Shown here piece after piece: positions 42,315 through 51,630 of a DNA stretch of 64,000 nucleotides. The stretch's first letter is position 1, and every line of letters begins with the position of its first letter. The notes under the pieces were generated by a model, which was not told the origin of the DNA, did not search any database, and saw nothing but the letters and a program-made list of their open reading frames with translations. The DNA comes from Phenylobacterium conjunctum (lineage in GTDB: Bacteria > Pseudomonadota > Alphaproteobacteria > Caulobacterales > Caulobacteraceae): contig NZ_JBHTLQ010000013.1 in assembly GCF_042679085.1 (NCBI RefSeq), forward strand, positions 27,279 through 91,278. The letters run 5' to 3'. The translations under genes were made by a program, and so were the position numbers.

Positions 42315-42703
42315 CGCAGCCGGGTCGGCGGCGGGCCGTCCGGGAACACGTGGCCCTGGTGGCTGCCACAGCGGGCGCAGCGGGTCTCGATGCGGATCAT
42401 GCCGTAGCTGGTGTCACGCACCCCGATCACATGCGCCTCGTCGATCGGCGCCCAGAAGCTCGGCCAGCCGGTGCCGCTCTCGAACTTGGTCTTGGCCTGG
42501 AACAGGGGCAGGCCGCACAGGCGGCAGCAATAGACCCCGTCCTCCTTGTTGTTCAAAAGCCCGCCGCAGAACGGCGCCTCGGTGCCGTGGCGCAGCAGCA
42601 CCTCGGCTTCTTCCCGAGACAGATCAGATTCCAGGCGCTTGCGTTCCGCTGCGTCGGGCGGCGAGAGATCAAATCCGGAAGGGGAGGTCGCTGGCTTGTC
42701 CAT
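42206..42703 (-). CDS. msrB: Peptide-methionine (R)-S-oxide reductase MsrB
   Basis: 165 residues. Two CxxC zinc pairs (CRLCG and CARCG), the substrate loop KFESGTGWPSFWAPI, and the nucleophilic Cys in RYCINSVSL. Repairs oxidised methionine with thioredoxin. The enzyme fold ends near LSFVPWG; a C-terminal extension of about 18 residues follows and overlaps the channel gene (109 bp). The ATG at 42703 is used; a longer reading adds 16 atypical residues. Confidence 0.93.
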   Translation of the reverse strand: MDKPATSPSGFDLSPPDAAERKRLESDLSREEAEVLLRHGTEAPFCGGLLNNKEDGVYCCRLCGLPLFQAKTKFESGTGWPSFWAPIDEAHVIGVRDTSYGMIRIETRCARCGSHQGHVFPDGPPPTRLRYCINSVSLSFVPWGEALPDPLDRGDGRAMAPLGSG

Positions 42704-42811
42704 GGGGTCCACTCTAAGGTTCCACGTTCTGTTACGAAAGCGCGTCGTCAAAGGTTACGTTTCATCGCCGCCTGCGTTCGCCGCCGCCCATAAGAGACCA
42801 AGTCGAGGCCC

Positions 42812-44794
<1,983 letters not shown>

Positions 44795-44801
44795 ACCTGC
44801 T

Positions 44802-44891
44802 CCTCCCCCTCTGGGGGAGGTGGCCCAGAGGGCCGGAGGGGGCGGCCGCCGCGCAGGCCCCACCACCGCTCATCCCCGCGCAGGCGGGGAT
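44802..44891. repeat. Intergenic palindromic modules
   Basis: Three hairpins: CCTCCCCC-TCT-GGGGGAGG (44802-44820), GGCCC-AGA-GGGCC (44822-44834), and ATCCCCGC-GCAG-GCGGGGAT (44872-44891). The last is followed by CCAAGC, as in widely dispersed 'TCATCCCCGCGMARGCGGGGATCC' type repeats. The gap 44795-44910 between pccA and the convergent GST holds no gene. Confidence 0.7.
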
Positions 44892-44910
44892 CCAAGCTGA
44901 CTCGACGCTG

Positions 44911-45675
44911 TCACCGCAGCGGCCAGATCACCCGCCCGGCCTCGATCTCCCCGACCAGCCAGAGGTGATGGCCCCGCGCCAGCACCCATTCCAGCCGGTC
45001 GCCCCGCCAGGCGATGCGGCGCTTCTCGTGATCCGCGCCGAAGCCGTCCTTGAGGAAGGCCGCCGTGCGCCGCGCATCCACGGCGAACAGCGGCTCGGCC
45101 GCCGCATGCTTCAGCCATGCTGCAACCTGCGGAAACCGCGTCTCATCAAGCCGAAACCCCAGCGGCCTAAGGGCTGCGAGATGCGGCCACATGACGAAGT
45201 CCGCGGTCCCCGGTGCGTCCCCGCACGCCCAGGCGCCGCCATGCCGGGCGAGGAACGCTTCCGTCACCTCCAGCGCCGCGTCGATGTCCGATTGCGCCTG
45301 CTCCATCATCCCGGCCGGCGGCGCGTCGTCGCGCTCGGCCCAGGTCCAGAGCGAGGCCGTGACCACCACCGCGTCCACCTGGGTGTCGTACAGCCGTTCA
45401 AGACCCCGCACCGCCGCCCGCGCCGCAGGGGCGGCGGGCAGGATCGCTCGAGCCGGATAGCGCTCCTCCAAATAGGCCAGGATGTGGGACGAGTTCGCCA
45501 CCACCACCTCGCCATCCACCAGGGTCGGGACCTCACCGCGCGGATTGACCCGGCGCAGGGCCCCCAGGTTGGCGTGCGCCAGCCCGTCCACGGCCTCGTA
45601 GCCCAGCCCCTTATAGTCCAGGGCGAGCGCCACCTTGCGGGCGAAGGGACTGAACCCGTTCGTGTAGAGCAGCAT
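44911..45675 (-). CDS. Glutathione S-transferase family protein
   Basis: 254 residues. Thioredoxin-like N domain starting LLYTNGFSPFARKVALALDYKGLGYE with VNPRGEVPTLVDGEVVVANSSHILAYLEERYP (cis-Pro and Ser of glutathione binding), then an all-helical C domain. Substrate unknown. GGAGGTGCGGACTCC before the ATG is a good ribosome site. Confidence 0.85.
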   Translation of the reverse strand: MLLYTNGFSPFARKVALALDYKGLGYEAVDGLAHANLGALRRVNPRGEVPTLVDGEVVVANSSHILAYLEERYPARAILPAAPAARAAVRGLERLYDTQVDAVVVTASLWTWAERDDAPPAGMMEQAQSDIDAALEVTEAFLARHGGAWACGDAPGTADFVMWPHLAALRPLGFRLDETRFPQVAAWLKHAAAEPLFAVDARRTAAFLKDGFGADHEKRRIAWRGDRLEWVLARGHHLWLVGEIEAGRVIWPLR

Positions 45676-45721
45676 GGAGTCCGCACCTCCGCCTTCGGGG
45701 GCCGAAAGCTAGCGCCCCATG

Positions 45722-45825
45722 CCCCATCCCAACCCTCTCCCCGCGATCGGGGTGTGGGAGCAGCTCAGCGCAGCCCAGAACCCTCGCCCCCATCGGGGGA
45801 GAGGGCAGGGTGAGGGGGCTGTGCA
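45722..45825. repeat. Intergenic palindrome (CCCTCTCCCC type)
   Basis: CCCTCTCCC (45733-45741) is complemented by GGGAGAGGG (45797-45805), with a CCCCGCGATCGGGG hairpin inside the left arm and a CCCCCATCGGGGG hairpin near the right. The sequence GGCAGGGTGAGGGGG follows. Resembles a widely dispersed proteobacterial intergenic repeat; contains no gene. Confidence 0.65.
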
Positions 45826-45829
45826 GACC

Positions 45830-47161
45830 TCACGCCGCCGCCTTCATCTCCCCGACCGCCGGCTTGTACTTCGACACATCCGACGTGAACTCCGCATGGC
45901 CGTACCGCACGAGCAGCTTGCGGATCCGCTTCACCAGCGACTGTTCCGCCCAGCCGCGCACCCCCGGAACCGCCATCGCGACCCGGTAGAACCCGGTCCG
46001 CGCCGTCACCAGCAGCGCCACCAGAGCAAAGCAGGCCTTGTCGGCGGCAGTGATCTCCACCCCCATGGCGCGGGCCTTCTCCACGTCTCCGACCATGAAC
46101 TGGCGCAGGAAGAAGATCTTCGCGAAGCCGCGCTCGATGGTGTTGTGGATGCGGTTGGCCAGGCTCTGGTCCGGCGGCAGGTAGGCGGCGAGCGTCGCGC
46201 GCACCAGCGGCCCGCAGATGTCGTCGTCGAAGCCCTTGCGAAGGCACAGGCTGCGCGCGTTCATGATCCGCACCACACCCTGCGGCGTGTCGGCCAACAG
46301 GTCCTCGGGCAGGCCCAGCAGGAAGCAGCGATAGCGCGACAGCTCCACCTGCGCCCGCTCCGTCGGCGTGAAGCTCGTCCGCCCCTCCGCCAGCAGCCGG
46401 TAGGACAACAGGAAGATCGAGATCAGGCCGGCCGGCATCTGGTCCACCTGCGGGATCGGCACGCCATAGACCTTCTGATCCCAGGCGCCGGCCCGGCGCA
46501 GCGCATTGAACCGCACCATGGAGTGCATCAGCCGCACCATGGCCGCGGCCTTGAAGCCGGCGCCGTGCCGCTCGAGCGCGCCCGGCAGGACAGTGGTGGC
46601 GAAGAAGGTCGCTGTCTCGTTCACCCGCTTGGCCGCGGTCTCATTGCCCAGCGTGCCGGTCAGCGCCATGGGCAGGGCCGAATAGGTGTTCATGAAGGTC
46701 GCTACGAAGGCGCCGCGGATCGCATAGGGGCTGAGATTGGCCGTGGCGTTCAGGTCGGCGCGGGCGCCCTCGCGCACCAGGTCCATGTCCAGCCAGTCCG
46801 GAATCCGCTCCATGTCGGCGATGAAGGCCTTCAGCTCCGGGGGCGCGTCCGGCACAGCCTCGATGCCCCGCTCGCAGGCGGTGACCAGCATGTCGATCAG
46901 CTTGCGGAACGGATAGGTCCCCATCAGCGCCGCATAGGCGTCGGCCGTGCGGTCGCCCATCAGGGTGTAGGCGCGCACCAGGTCCAGGTCTTCCTGGGTC
47001 GGCGCAACGCCCGGCGGCGTCCCGGCGCCGGCCACGCTGTCGGCCGGGTCCTGGGGGATGCGCTCCGGGACAGCGTCGAAGTCCACATCGCCATAGAGGG
47101 CGGGTAGGGCGGTCTTCTGGGCGGCCACGCGGGCGCGCACGGCGGCGATATCGATGGGCAT
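45830..47161 (-). CDS. MpaB-like oxygenase (DUF2236 / rubber-oxygenase fold family)
   Basis: 443 residues, mostly helical. DLVRAYTLMGDRTADAYAALMG, RIPDWLDMDLVREGARAD and MVRLMHSMVRFNAL are the conserved blocks of the DUF2236/MpaB family, in which the histidines bind haem or metal. Family members include latex-clearing proteins and the mpaB oxygenase, but many are uncharacterised and the substrate here is unknown. Divergent from a TetR gene, which probably controls it. AAAGGA precedes the ATG at 47161. Confidence 0.75.
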   Translation of the reverse strand: MPIDIAAVRARVAAQKTALPALYGDVDFDAVPERIPQDPADSVAGAGTPPGVAPTQEDLDLVRAYTLMGDRTADAYAALMGTYPFRKLIDMLVTACERGIEAVPDAPPELKAFIADMERIPDWLDMDLVREGARADLNATANLSPYAIRGAFVATFMNTYSALPMALTGTLGNETAAKRVNETATFFATTVLPGALERHGAGFKAAAMVRLMHSMVRFNALRRAGAWDQKVYGVPIPQVDQMPAGLISIFLLSYRLLAEGRTSFTPTERAQVELSRYRCFLLGLPEDLLADTPQGVVRIMNARSLCLRKGFDDDICGPLVRATLAAYLPPDQSLANRIHNTIERGFAKIFFLRQFMVGDVEKARAMGVEITAADKACFALVALLVTARTGFYRVAMAVPGVRGWAEQSLVKRIRKLLVRYGHAEFTSDVSKYKPAVGEMKAAA

Positions 47162-47182
47162 CTGGCGTCCTTTGCGCAGAGC

Positions 47183-47211
47183 AGGCTTGCGTAAGCCTAC
47201 GATATGTAAGC
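47183..47211. promoter_or_regulatory. Candidate TetR operator in the divergent gap
   Basis: A palindrome AGGCTT-GCGT-AAGCCT at 47183-47198, and a direct repeat GTAAGC at 47191-47196 and 47206-47211. Located between the MpaB-like gene and the divergent regulator at 47274, where an operator would be expected. Confidence 0.5.
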
Positions 47212-47273
47212 AATGCTCATGTTTCTACTCGCCTTCCGGCGGGCGGCGCCTAGGCGTTAGGAGGCGGGTCCAA

Positions 47274-47864
47274 GTGGCTGAAAGACAACGTAGATCGCCG
47301 CGCCAGGCCCGCGCTGGGGCCACTGTCGACGCCATCCTGCAGGCCGCCCTTCAACTTCTCAGGACCGAGGGCGGGGCGCGGTTCAACACCAACCGCATCG
47401 CCGAGGCGGCGGGGGTTAGTATCGGCACCCTCTATCAGTATTTCAGCGGCCGCCCGGCGATCCTGGCGGCGCTGGCCGAGCGTCAGGCGGTCGAGATCCG
47501 CCAGCGCATCGCGGACCTGGTGATCGCCGACCCCAGCCTCAGCGCCATCCGCGCCATCGTCCGCGTCCTGATGACCAGCGGCGAGCGGCCCGAGGTCCAG
47601 CGCCTGCTGACCGACGCCCAAGCCGAACACGCCGGAGAGGGCGCGCTCGCCGCCCACCACCTGGCCTTCCTCTCCACCATTGAGGGCCGCGCCCAGCTCG
47701 GCGTCGAGCTGACCCCGGAGAGCGCCTTCATCCTCACCCACGCCCCCATCAGCCTGCTGCGCGCCGCCGCCGCCGAACCCGCGCTGGGCCTCGACCCGCA
47801 AGCGCTGGAAGACGAACTCGTCCGCCTGATGGAGGCCTACGCGACGGCGCTGGCGGGAAGGTAG
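47274..47864 (+). CDS. TetR-family transcriptional regulator
   Basis: 196 residues from a GTG start with AGGAGG at 47259-47264. Helix-turn-helix: TVDAILQAALQLLRTEGGARFNTNRIAEAAGVSIGTLYQYFSGRPAIL. The C-terminal ligand domain has no recognisable specificity. Likely represses the divergent MpaB-like gene and itself through the palindrome at 47183-47198. Confidence 0.87.
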   Translation: MAERQRRSPRQARAGATVDAILQAALQLLRTEGGARFNTNRIAEAAGVSIGTLYQYFSGRPAILAALAERQAVEIRQRIADLVIADPSLSAIRAIVRVLMTSGERPEVQRLLTDAQAEHAGEGALAAHHLAFLSTIEGRAQLGVELTPESAFILTHAPISLLRAAAAEPALGLDPQALEDELVRLMEAYATALAGR

Positions 47865-47870
47865 CCGACG

Positions 47871-47893
47871 CCTTCTCCCACAAGGGGAGAAGG
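47871..47893. repeat. Short dispersed hairpin CCTTCTCCC-ACAA-GGGAGAAGG
   Basis: Arms CCTTCTCCC (47871-47879) and GGGAGAAGG (47885-47893). Lies between the TetR and convergent FKBP genes and may act as a bidirectional terminator. Confidence 0.6.
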
Positions 47894-47902
47894 GACATGA
47901 GC

Positions 47903-48364
47903 TCACCCCGGCTCCGAACTCACCAGTTCGATCTTGAAGATCAGCAGGCTGTTCGGCGGCACCGTGTCCTTGCCGGGCGCGCCGTAGCCGAACTCCGGGG
48001 GCAGGTAGACCTCCCATTCGTCGCCGGGCTTCATCAGTTGCAGCACGGTGATCCAGCCGGGAATCAGTTTCTGCAGCGGGAACACCGCGATCCCGTCGGA
48101 CGGGCTGACCTCGGCGGAGGTGTTGAACACCTTGCCGTTCAGGAACCGGCCCTCATAGCGGACATGGACGGTGCTGGAGCGCCGGGTGATCGGGCCGTCG
48201 GCGGGGCCGGACTTCAGCACCTTGTACTGTATCGCGGGCAGGGATTTCACGCCCTCGGCCGTCGCGTTCTTGGCCAGGAAGGCGGCGTTGTCGGCCTTGG
48301 CGTCGGCGTGTGCGAGGCCTGCGGAGGCGGCGGTGAGCGCAAGGGCCAACAGGGCTGAACGCAT
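47903..48364 (-). CDS. Exported FKBP-type peptidyl-prolyl isomerase
   Basis: 153 residues. Signal peptide MRSALLALALTAASAGLAHA, a short helical linker with AAFLAKNATAEGVKSL (as in FkpA/Mip-like proteins), then an FKBP domain: VHVRYEGRFLNGKVFNTSAE, PLQKLIPGWITVLQLMKPGDEWEVYLPPEFGYG. Folds or stabilises periplasmic proteins. GGAGA precedes the ATG at 48364. Confidence 0.92.
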   Translation of the reverse strand: MRSALLALALTAASAGLAHADAKADNAAFLAKNATAEGVKSLPAIQYKVLKSGPADGPITRRSSTVHVRYEGRFLNGKVFNTSAEVSPSDGIAVFPLQKLIPGWITVLQLMKPGDEWEVYLPPEFGYGAPGKDTVPPNSLLIFKIELVSSEPG

Positions 48365-48437
48365 GGGAATCTCCAGTGGAATGGCGCCTGGCCAGAGCCT
48401 CCTATATTGTCGCTGCGAAGTCATTGCGGGAGGCGTC

Positions 48438-48830
48438 ATGGGCGGCCAGGCAGGATGGGGGGAGTTGTTCTTCTCCGCCGAAGGCCGGCTGGCGCGGGCG
48501 CCCTTCCTGATCGCCGCGGCGATTCTCACTGGCCTGGTCGCGCTCTATGAGGCCGGCACGCCGGTCACCCTGCACTGGCTGACGGGATGGTTCGTCTATC
48601 CGGCGGCGATCTATTGCGGCGCCTGCGTGCTGTCCAAGCGGCTGCACGACCGGGGCCGCACCGGCTGGTTGGCCGCCCTGGTGCTGTTCGCCATCGTCGC
48701 GGTCTGGCCCCAGCCCCTGGGCTTCTTCGACTTCCTCTGCTCCATCGCTATCATCTGGGCGGTGGTGGAGCTGGGGGTCATGCCGGGCGAACAGGGCGCA
48801 AATCGCTTCGGCATCAATCCAATTAAATAA
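48438..48830 (+). CDS. DUF805 family membrane protein
   Basis: 130 residues, three to four hydrophobic spans. ELFFSAEGRLARAPFLIAAAIL and SKRLHDRGRTGWLAALVL are the family's signature. Function unknown; not known to be catalytic. CGGGAGG lies 5 bases before the ATG. Divergent from the FKBP gene. Confidence 0.88.
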   Translation: MGGQAGWGELFFSAEGRLARAPFLIAAAILTGLVALYEAGTPVTLHWLTGWFVYPAAIYCGACVLSKRLHDRGRTGWLAALVLFAIVAVWPQPLGFFDFLCSIAIIWAVVELGVMPGEQGANRFGINPIK

Positions 48831-48888
48831 TTAAACCAAAAACTTACGGCGTTTTCGCGCTAGGTTTCGATACCACTTCATCAAGTGG

Positions 48889-49605
48889 CTAAACTGGCGG
48901 CGCGTCCTCGCGCACGACGCCGAACACCCGCTCGAAGCTGGCCTTCAACGCCGCATCGGCCTCGTCCATCGTCACCGGCAGTCCCAGGTCCACCAGGCTC
49001 GTCACCCCGTGCTCGGTGATGCCGCAGGGCACGATGCCGTCGAAGTGGCTCAGGTCCGGCTCGACGTTCAACGACACGCCATGGAAGCTCACCCACTTCC
49101 TCAACTTCACGCCGATGGCGGCAATCTTGTCCTCGCGCTTCGGCATGCCGCGCTCGACCCATACGCCCACGCGTCCCGGCCGAATCACGCCCTCGACGTT
49201 GAAGCTCGCCAGCGCCCCGATCACCCAGGCTTCCAGCGCCGCGACGAAGGCGCGCACGTCGCGGCCGCGCCTTGTCAGGTCCAGCATCACATAGGCCACC
49301 CGCTGTCCGGGGCCGTGATAGGTGAACTGTCCGCCCCGCGCGGTCTCGAACACCGGGAAGCGTCCGGGCTGCAGCAGGTCGCCGGCCTTGGCCGAAACCC
49401 CTGCGGTATAAAGGGGCGGATGCTCCAAGAGCCAGACGAGCTCGCCCGCGCTCCCTTCGGCGATGGCTTGGGCGCGGGCCTCCATGGCCGCCACGGCCTG
49501 GGGATAGTCGACATATCCGGGCGAGATCGCCCAGCCCGCGGCCTGTCCGTCGTCGCGTCCGAAAAGCGGCGCTTCGGGTTCGGGATTTAACGAGCGGTCA
49601 AGCAT
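48889..49605 (-). CDS. lipB: Octanoyltransferase LipB
   Basis: 238 residues. Transfers octanoate from ACP to lipoyl domains, the first step of lipoate synthesis. Motifs: LEHPPLYTAGVSAKAGDLL, RGGQFTYHGPGQRVAYVMLDL, KIAAIGVKLRKWVSFHGVSLNV and the catalytic Cys in IVPCGITEHGVTSL. The start could also be an ATG at 49644, 13 residues upstream; neither has a strong SD. Confidence 0.94.
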   Translation of the reverse strand: MLDRSLNPEPEAPLFGRDDGQAAGWAISPGYVDYPQAVAAMEARAQAIAEGSAGELVWLLEHPPLYTAGVSAKAGDLLQPGRFPVFETARGGQFTYHGPGQRVAYVMLDLTRRGRDVRAFVAALEAWVIGALASFNVEGVIRPGRVGVWVERGMPKREDKIAAIGVKLRKWVSFHGVSLNVEPDLSHFDGIVPCGITEHGVTSLVDLGLPVTMDEADAALKASFERVFGVVREDAPPV

Positions 49606-49682
49606 GTCAGCTTCAATGTGGGGGCCAAGTCGCACGGGCGCCATCCGCGCTCGGCTGCATAAGCGTTCCGGGGTGTCTAGTC

Positions 49683-49937
49683 TTGGGTCAAGTTAACGCC
49701 GTCAATGTCGAGATCGCCGTGGTTCTCGGCCGCTCGGTCCTTCCCATGCAGCAACTACTGCGCATGGGCCGCGGGGCGGTGATTCCCCTGGACGCCACCG
49801 TGAACGAGGAAGTCTGGATCCTGGCCAACAACCACCCTGTCGCCCGCGGGGAAATCCAGATCAATGACGACCGCATCTCCATCGCGGTCACCCGCGCGGC
49901 GGACGTCTACGACTACATGGCCGGCGGCATCAGCTAA
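49683..49937 (+). CDS. Orphan FliN/SpoA-type (flagellar switch) protein
   Basis: 84 residues made essentially of one SpoA (FliN C-terminal) domain: VNVEIAVVLGRSVLPMQQLLRMGRGAVIPLDATVNEEVWILANNHPVARGEI. In the flagellar C ring this domain forms the FliN tetramer. Only a TTG start (49683) is available, with no SD, and no flagellar gene lies nearby. It could be the main FliN, a second copy, or a non-flagellar SpoA protein; the family call is secure, the role is not. Confidence 0.8.
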   Translation: MGQVNAVNVEIAVVLGRSVLPMQQLLRMGRGAVIPLDATVNEEVWILANNHPVARGEIQINDDRISIAVTRAADVYDYMAGGIS

Positions 49938-49987
49938 CGGCGCTTGCGCGCGGCGGAGCGGTTTGCTAACCCCGCGCCTCACCACGA

Positions 49988-50072
49988 GCGGTCGTGGCGG
50001 AATTGGTAGACGCGCAGCGTTGAGGTCGCTGTGGGGCAACCCGTGGAAGTTCGAGTCTTCTCGACCGCACCA
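49988..50072 (+). tRNA. tRNA-Leu (anticodon GAG)
   Basis: 85 bases. Acceptor stem GCGGTCG/CGACCGC, A at the discriminator and an encoded CCA at 50070-50072. The anticodon stem CAGCG/CGCTG closes loop TTGAGGT with anticodon GAG at 50022-50024, reading CUC and CUU. A long variable arm (GGGGCAACCC) and T-arm GTTCGAGTC fit class II tRNA-Leu. Confidence 0.95.
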
Positions 50073-50132
50073 GTGAATCAGGGTCTTTCCCAGGAAGAAA
50101 TCATATCGATCCGAAGCTGACGGAGGTCCGCG

Positions 50133-51563
50133 ATGAGCCGCGAAACGGCCGACCTGACCGAAGCCAAGGACCGTGTGACTTCCGAAGTGGAAGAAGACCT
50201 TGAAGACCTCGCCCTTGGCGAGGACTACGCTCTAAATCCGGACTATGTGGCCATCGTCGCCGACGCCCTGGATCGCGGCGACGCCGAGAGGCTGAGCGAG
50301 CTCTTGGGCGCGCTGCGGCCCGCCGACGTCGCCGACCTGATGGGCTTCCTGTCGGCCGGTGATCGCGAGGAGGTGCTGGCCCACCTCGATCCCGAAGCCC
50401 TGGCCGAAGTGCTCTCCGAACTCGATCCGGAGATTCGCGAAGACATCCTCGAGCACGTGCCGTCCCCCATCCTGGCCAAGGCGCTGGGGGAGATGGATTC
50501 GGACGACGCCGTCGACGTGGTCGAGGACCTGGAGGACGACAAGCGCGCCCAGGTGCTTGCCGCCATGCCGGAGATGGAGCGCGCAGCCATCGAGACCTCG
50601 CTGGCCTATGAGGAAGAGACCGCCGGTCGCCTCATGCAGCGCGAAGTGGTCTGGGCGCCGCAGTTCTGGACGGTGGGCCAGACCATCGACCACTTCCGTC
50701 GGGAAGGCGACGACCTGCCCGAGCTGTTCTTCGACATCTATGTGGTCGACCCGTCGCATAAGCCCGTGGGCGCAGTGCCGGTCAGCCACCTCCTGCGCAC
50801 CCGCCGTGACACGCCGATCGCCCAGATCATGGAGCCGGTCAGCGAGATCCCGGTGGAGATGGACCAGGAAGAGGTCGCCTACATCTTCGACAAGTACCAC
50901 CTGATCTCGGCCCCGGTCGTGGAGCCCGGCGGGCGGCTGGTCGGCCAGATCACCGTCGACGACATCGTCGGCGTTATCCAGGAAGAGAGCGAAGAAGACA
51001 TCCTGGCCCTGGCCGGTGTGTCCGACGCCGGTCGTGACGCGAGCGTCGCCGAGACGGTGCGCACCCGTCTGCCCTGGCTGTTGATCAACACGGTCACCGC
51101 CGCCATGGCCGCCAGCGTCATCGGCGCTTTCCAGGGCGAGATCACCAAGCTGGTCACCCTGGCCATGCTGATGCCCATCGTCGCCAGCCTGGGCGGCAAC
51201 GCCGGCACCCAGACCTTGGCCGTCGCGGTCCGCGGCCTGGCCAATCGCGAACTGTCCGCCGCCAATGCGGTGCGCACGGTCCTGCGAGAACTGGTGGTCG
51301 GCCTGGCCAATGGCCTGACGCTCGGCGCCCTGATGGGCGGGGTCAGCTATCTGCTGTTCCACGACCCCCGGCTCAGCCTGACCTTCGGCCTGGCACTGAT
51401 CGTGAATCTGTTCGTGGCGGCCCTGGCCGGCGCCATGGTGCCCCTGGCCCTGGAGAAGTTCGGGCGCGATCCGGCGGTCTCCTCATCGGTGTTCGTGACC
51501 TTTGTCACCGACTTCACAGGCTTTTTCGCCTTCCTGGGCCTGGCCGCGGTTATCCTGCTTTAG
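50133..51563 (+). CDS. mgtE: Magnesium transporter MgtE
   Basis: 476 residues: an N-terminal superhelical sensor domain (residues ~30-150, rich in ADVADLMGFLSAGDREEVLAHLD type repeats), two CBS domains (~150-280) with DQEEVAYIFDKYHLISAPVVEPGGRLVGQI, and five C-terminal spans including MLMPIVASLGGNAGTQTLAVAVRGL, the Mg2+-pore segment. No magnesium riboswitch can be placed in the 60 bases upstream. Follows tRNA-Leu. Confidence 0.93.
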   Translation: MSRETADLTEAKDRVTSEVEEDLEDLALGEDYALNPDYVAIVADALDRGDAERLSELLGALRPADVADLMGFLSAGDREEVLAHLDPEALAEVLSELDPEIREDILEHVPSPILAKALGEMDSDDAVDVVEDLEDDKRAQVLAAMPEMERAAIETSLAYEEETAGRLMQREVVWAPQFWTVGQTIDHFRREGDDLPELFFDIYVVDPSHKPVGAVPVSHLLRTRRDTPIAQIMEPVSEIPVEMDQEEVAYIFDKYHLISAPVVEPGGRLVGQITVDDIVGVIQEESEEDILALAGVSDAGRDASVAETVRTRLPWLLINTVTAAMAASVIGAFQGEITKLVTLAMLMPIVASLGGNAGTQTLAVAVRGLANRELSAANAVRTVLRELVVGLANGLTLGALMGGVSYLLFHDPRLSLTFGLALIVNLFVAALAGAMVPLALEKFGRDPAVSSSVFVTFVTDFTGFFAFLGLAAVILL

Positions 51564-51630
51564 TTCGGCCCCTATCTTGCCCGTAGAGGTGTGGACCCCA
51601 GGGTCCATGTCTCAATTTGGGTCAGCAGGC

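Noticed and set aside
50073..50132. A magnesium riboswitch before mgtE
   Set aside because: Only 60 bases separate the tRNA from the start codon, too short for an M-box, and no matching pattern is seen.
49988..50132. tRNA-Leu as an integration (attachment) site for a genomic island
   Set aside because: No integrase, no direct repeat of the tRNA 3' end nearby, and both flanks are core genes of normal composition.
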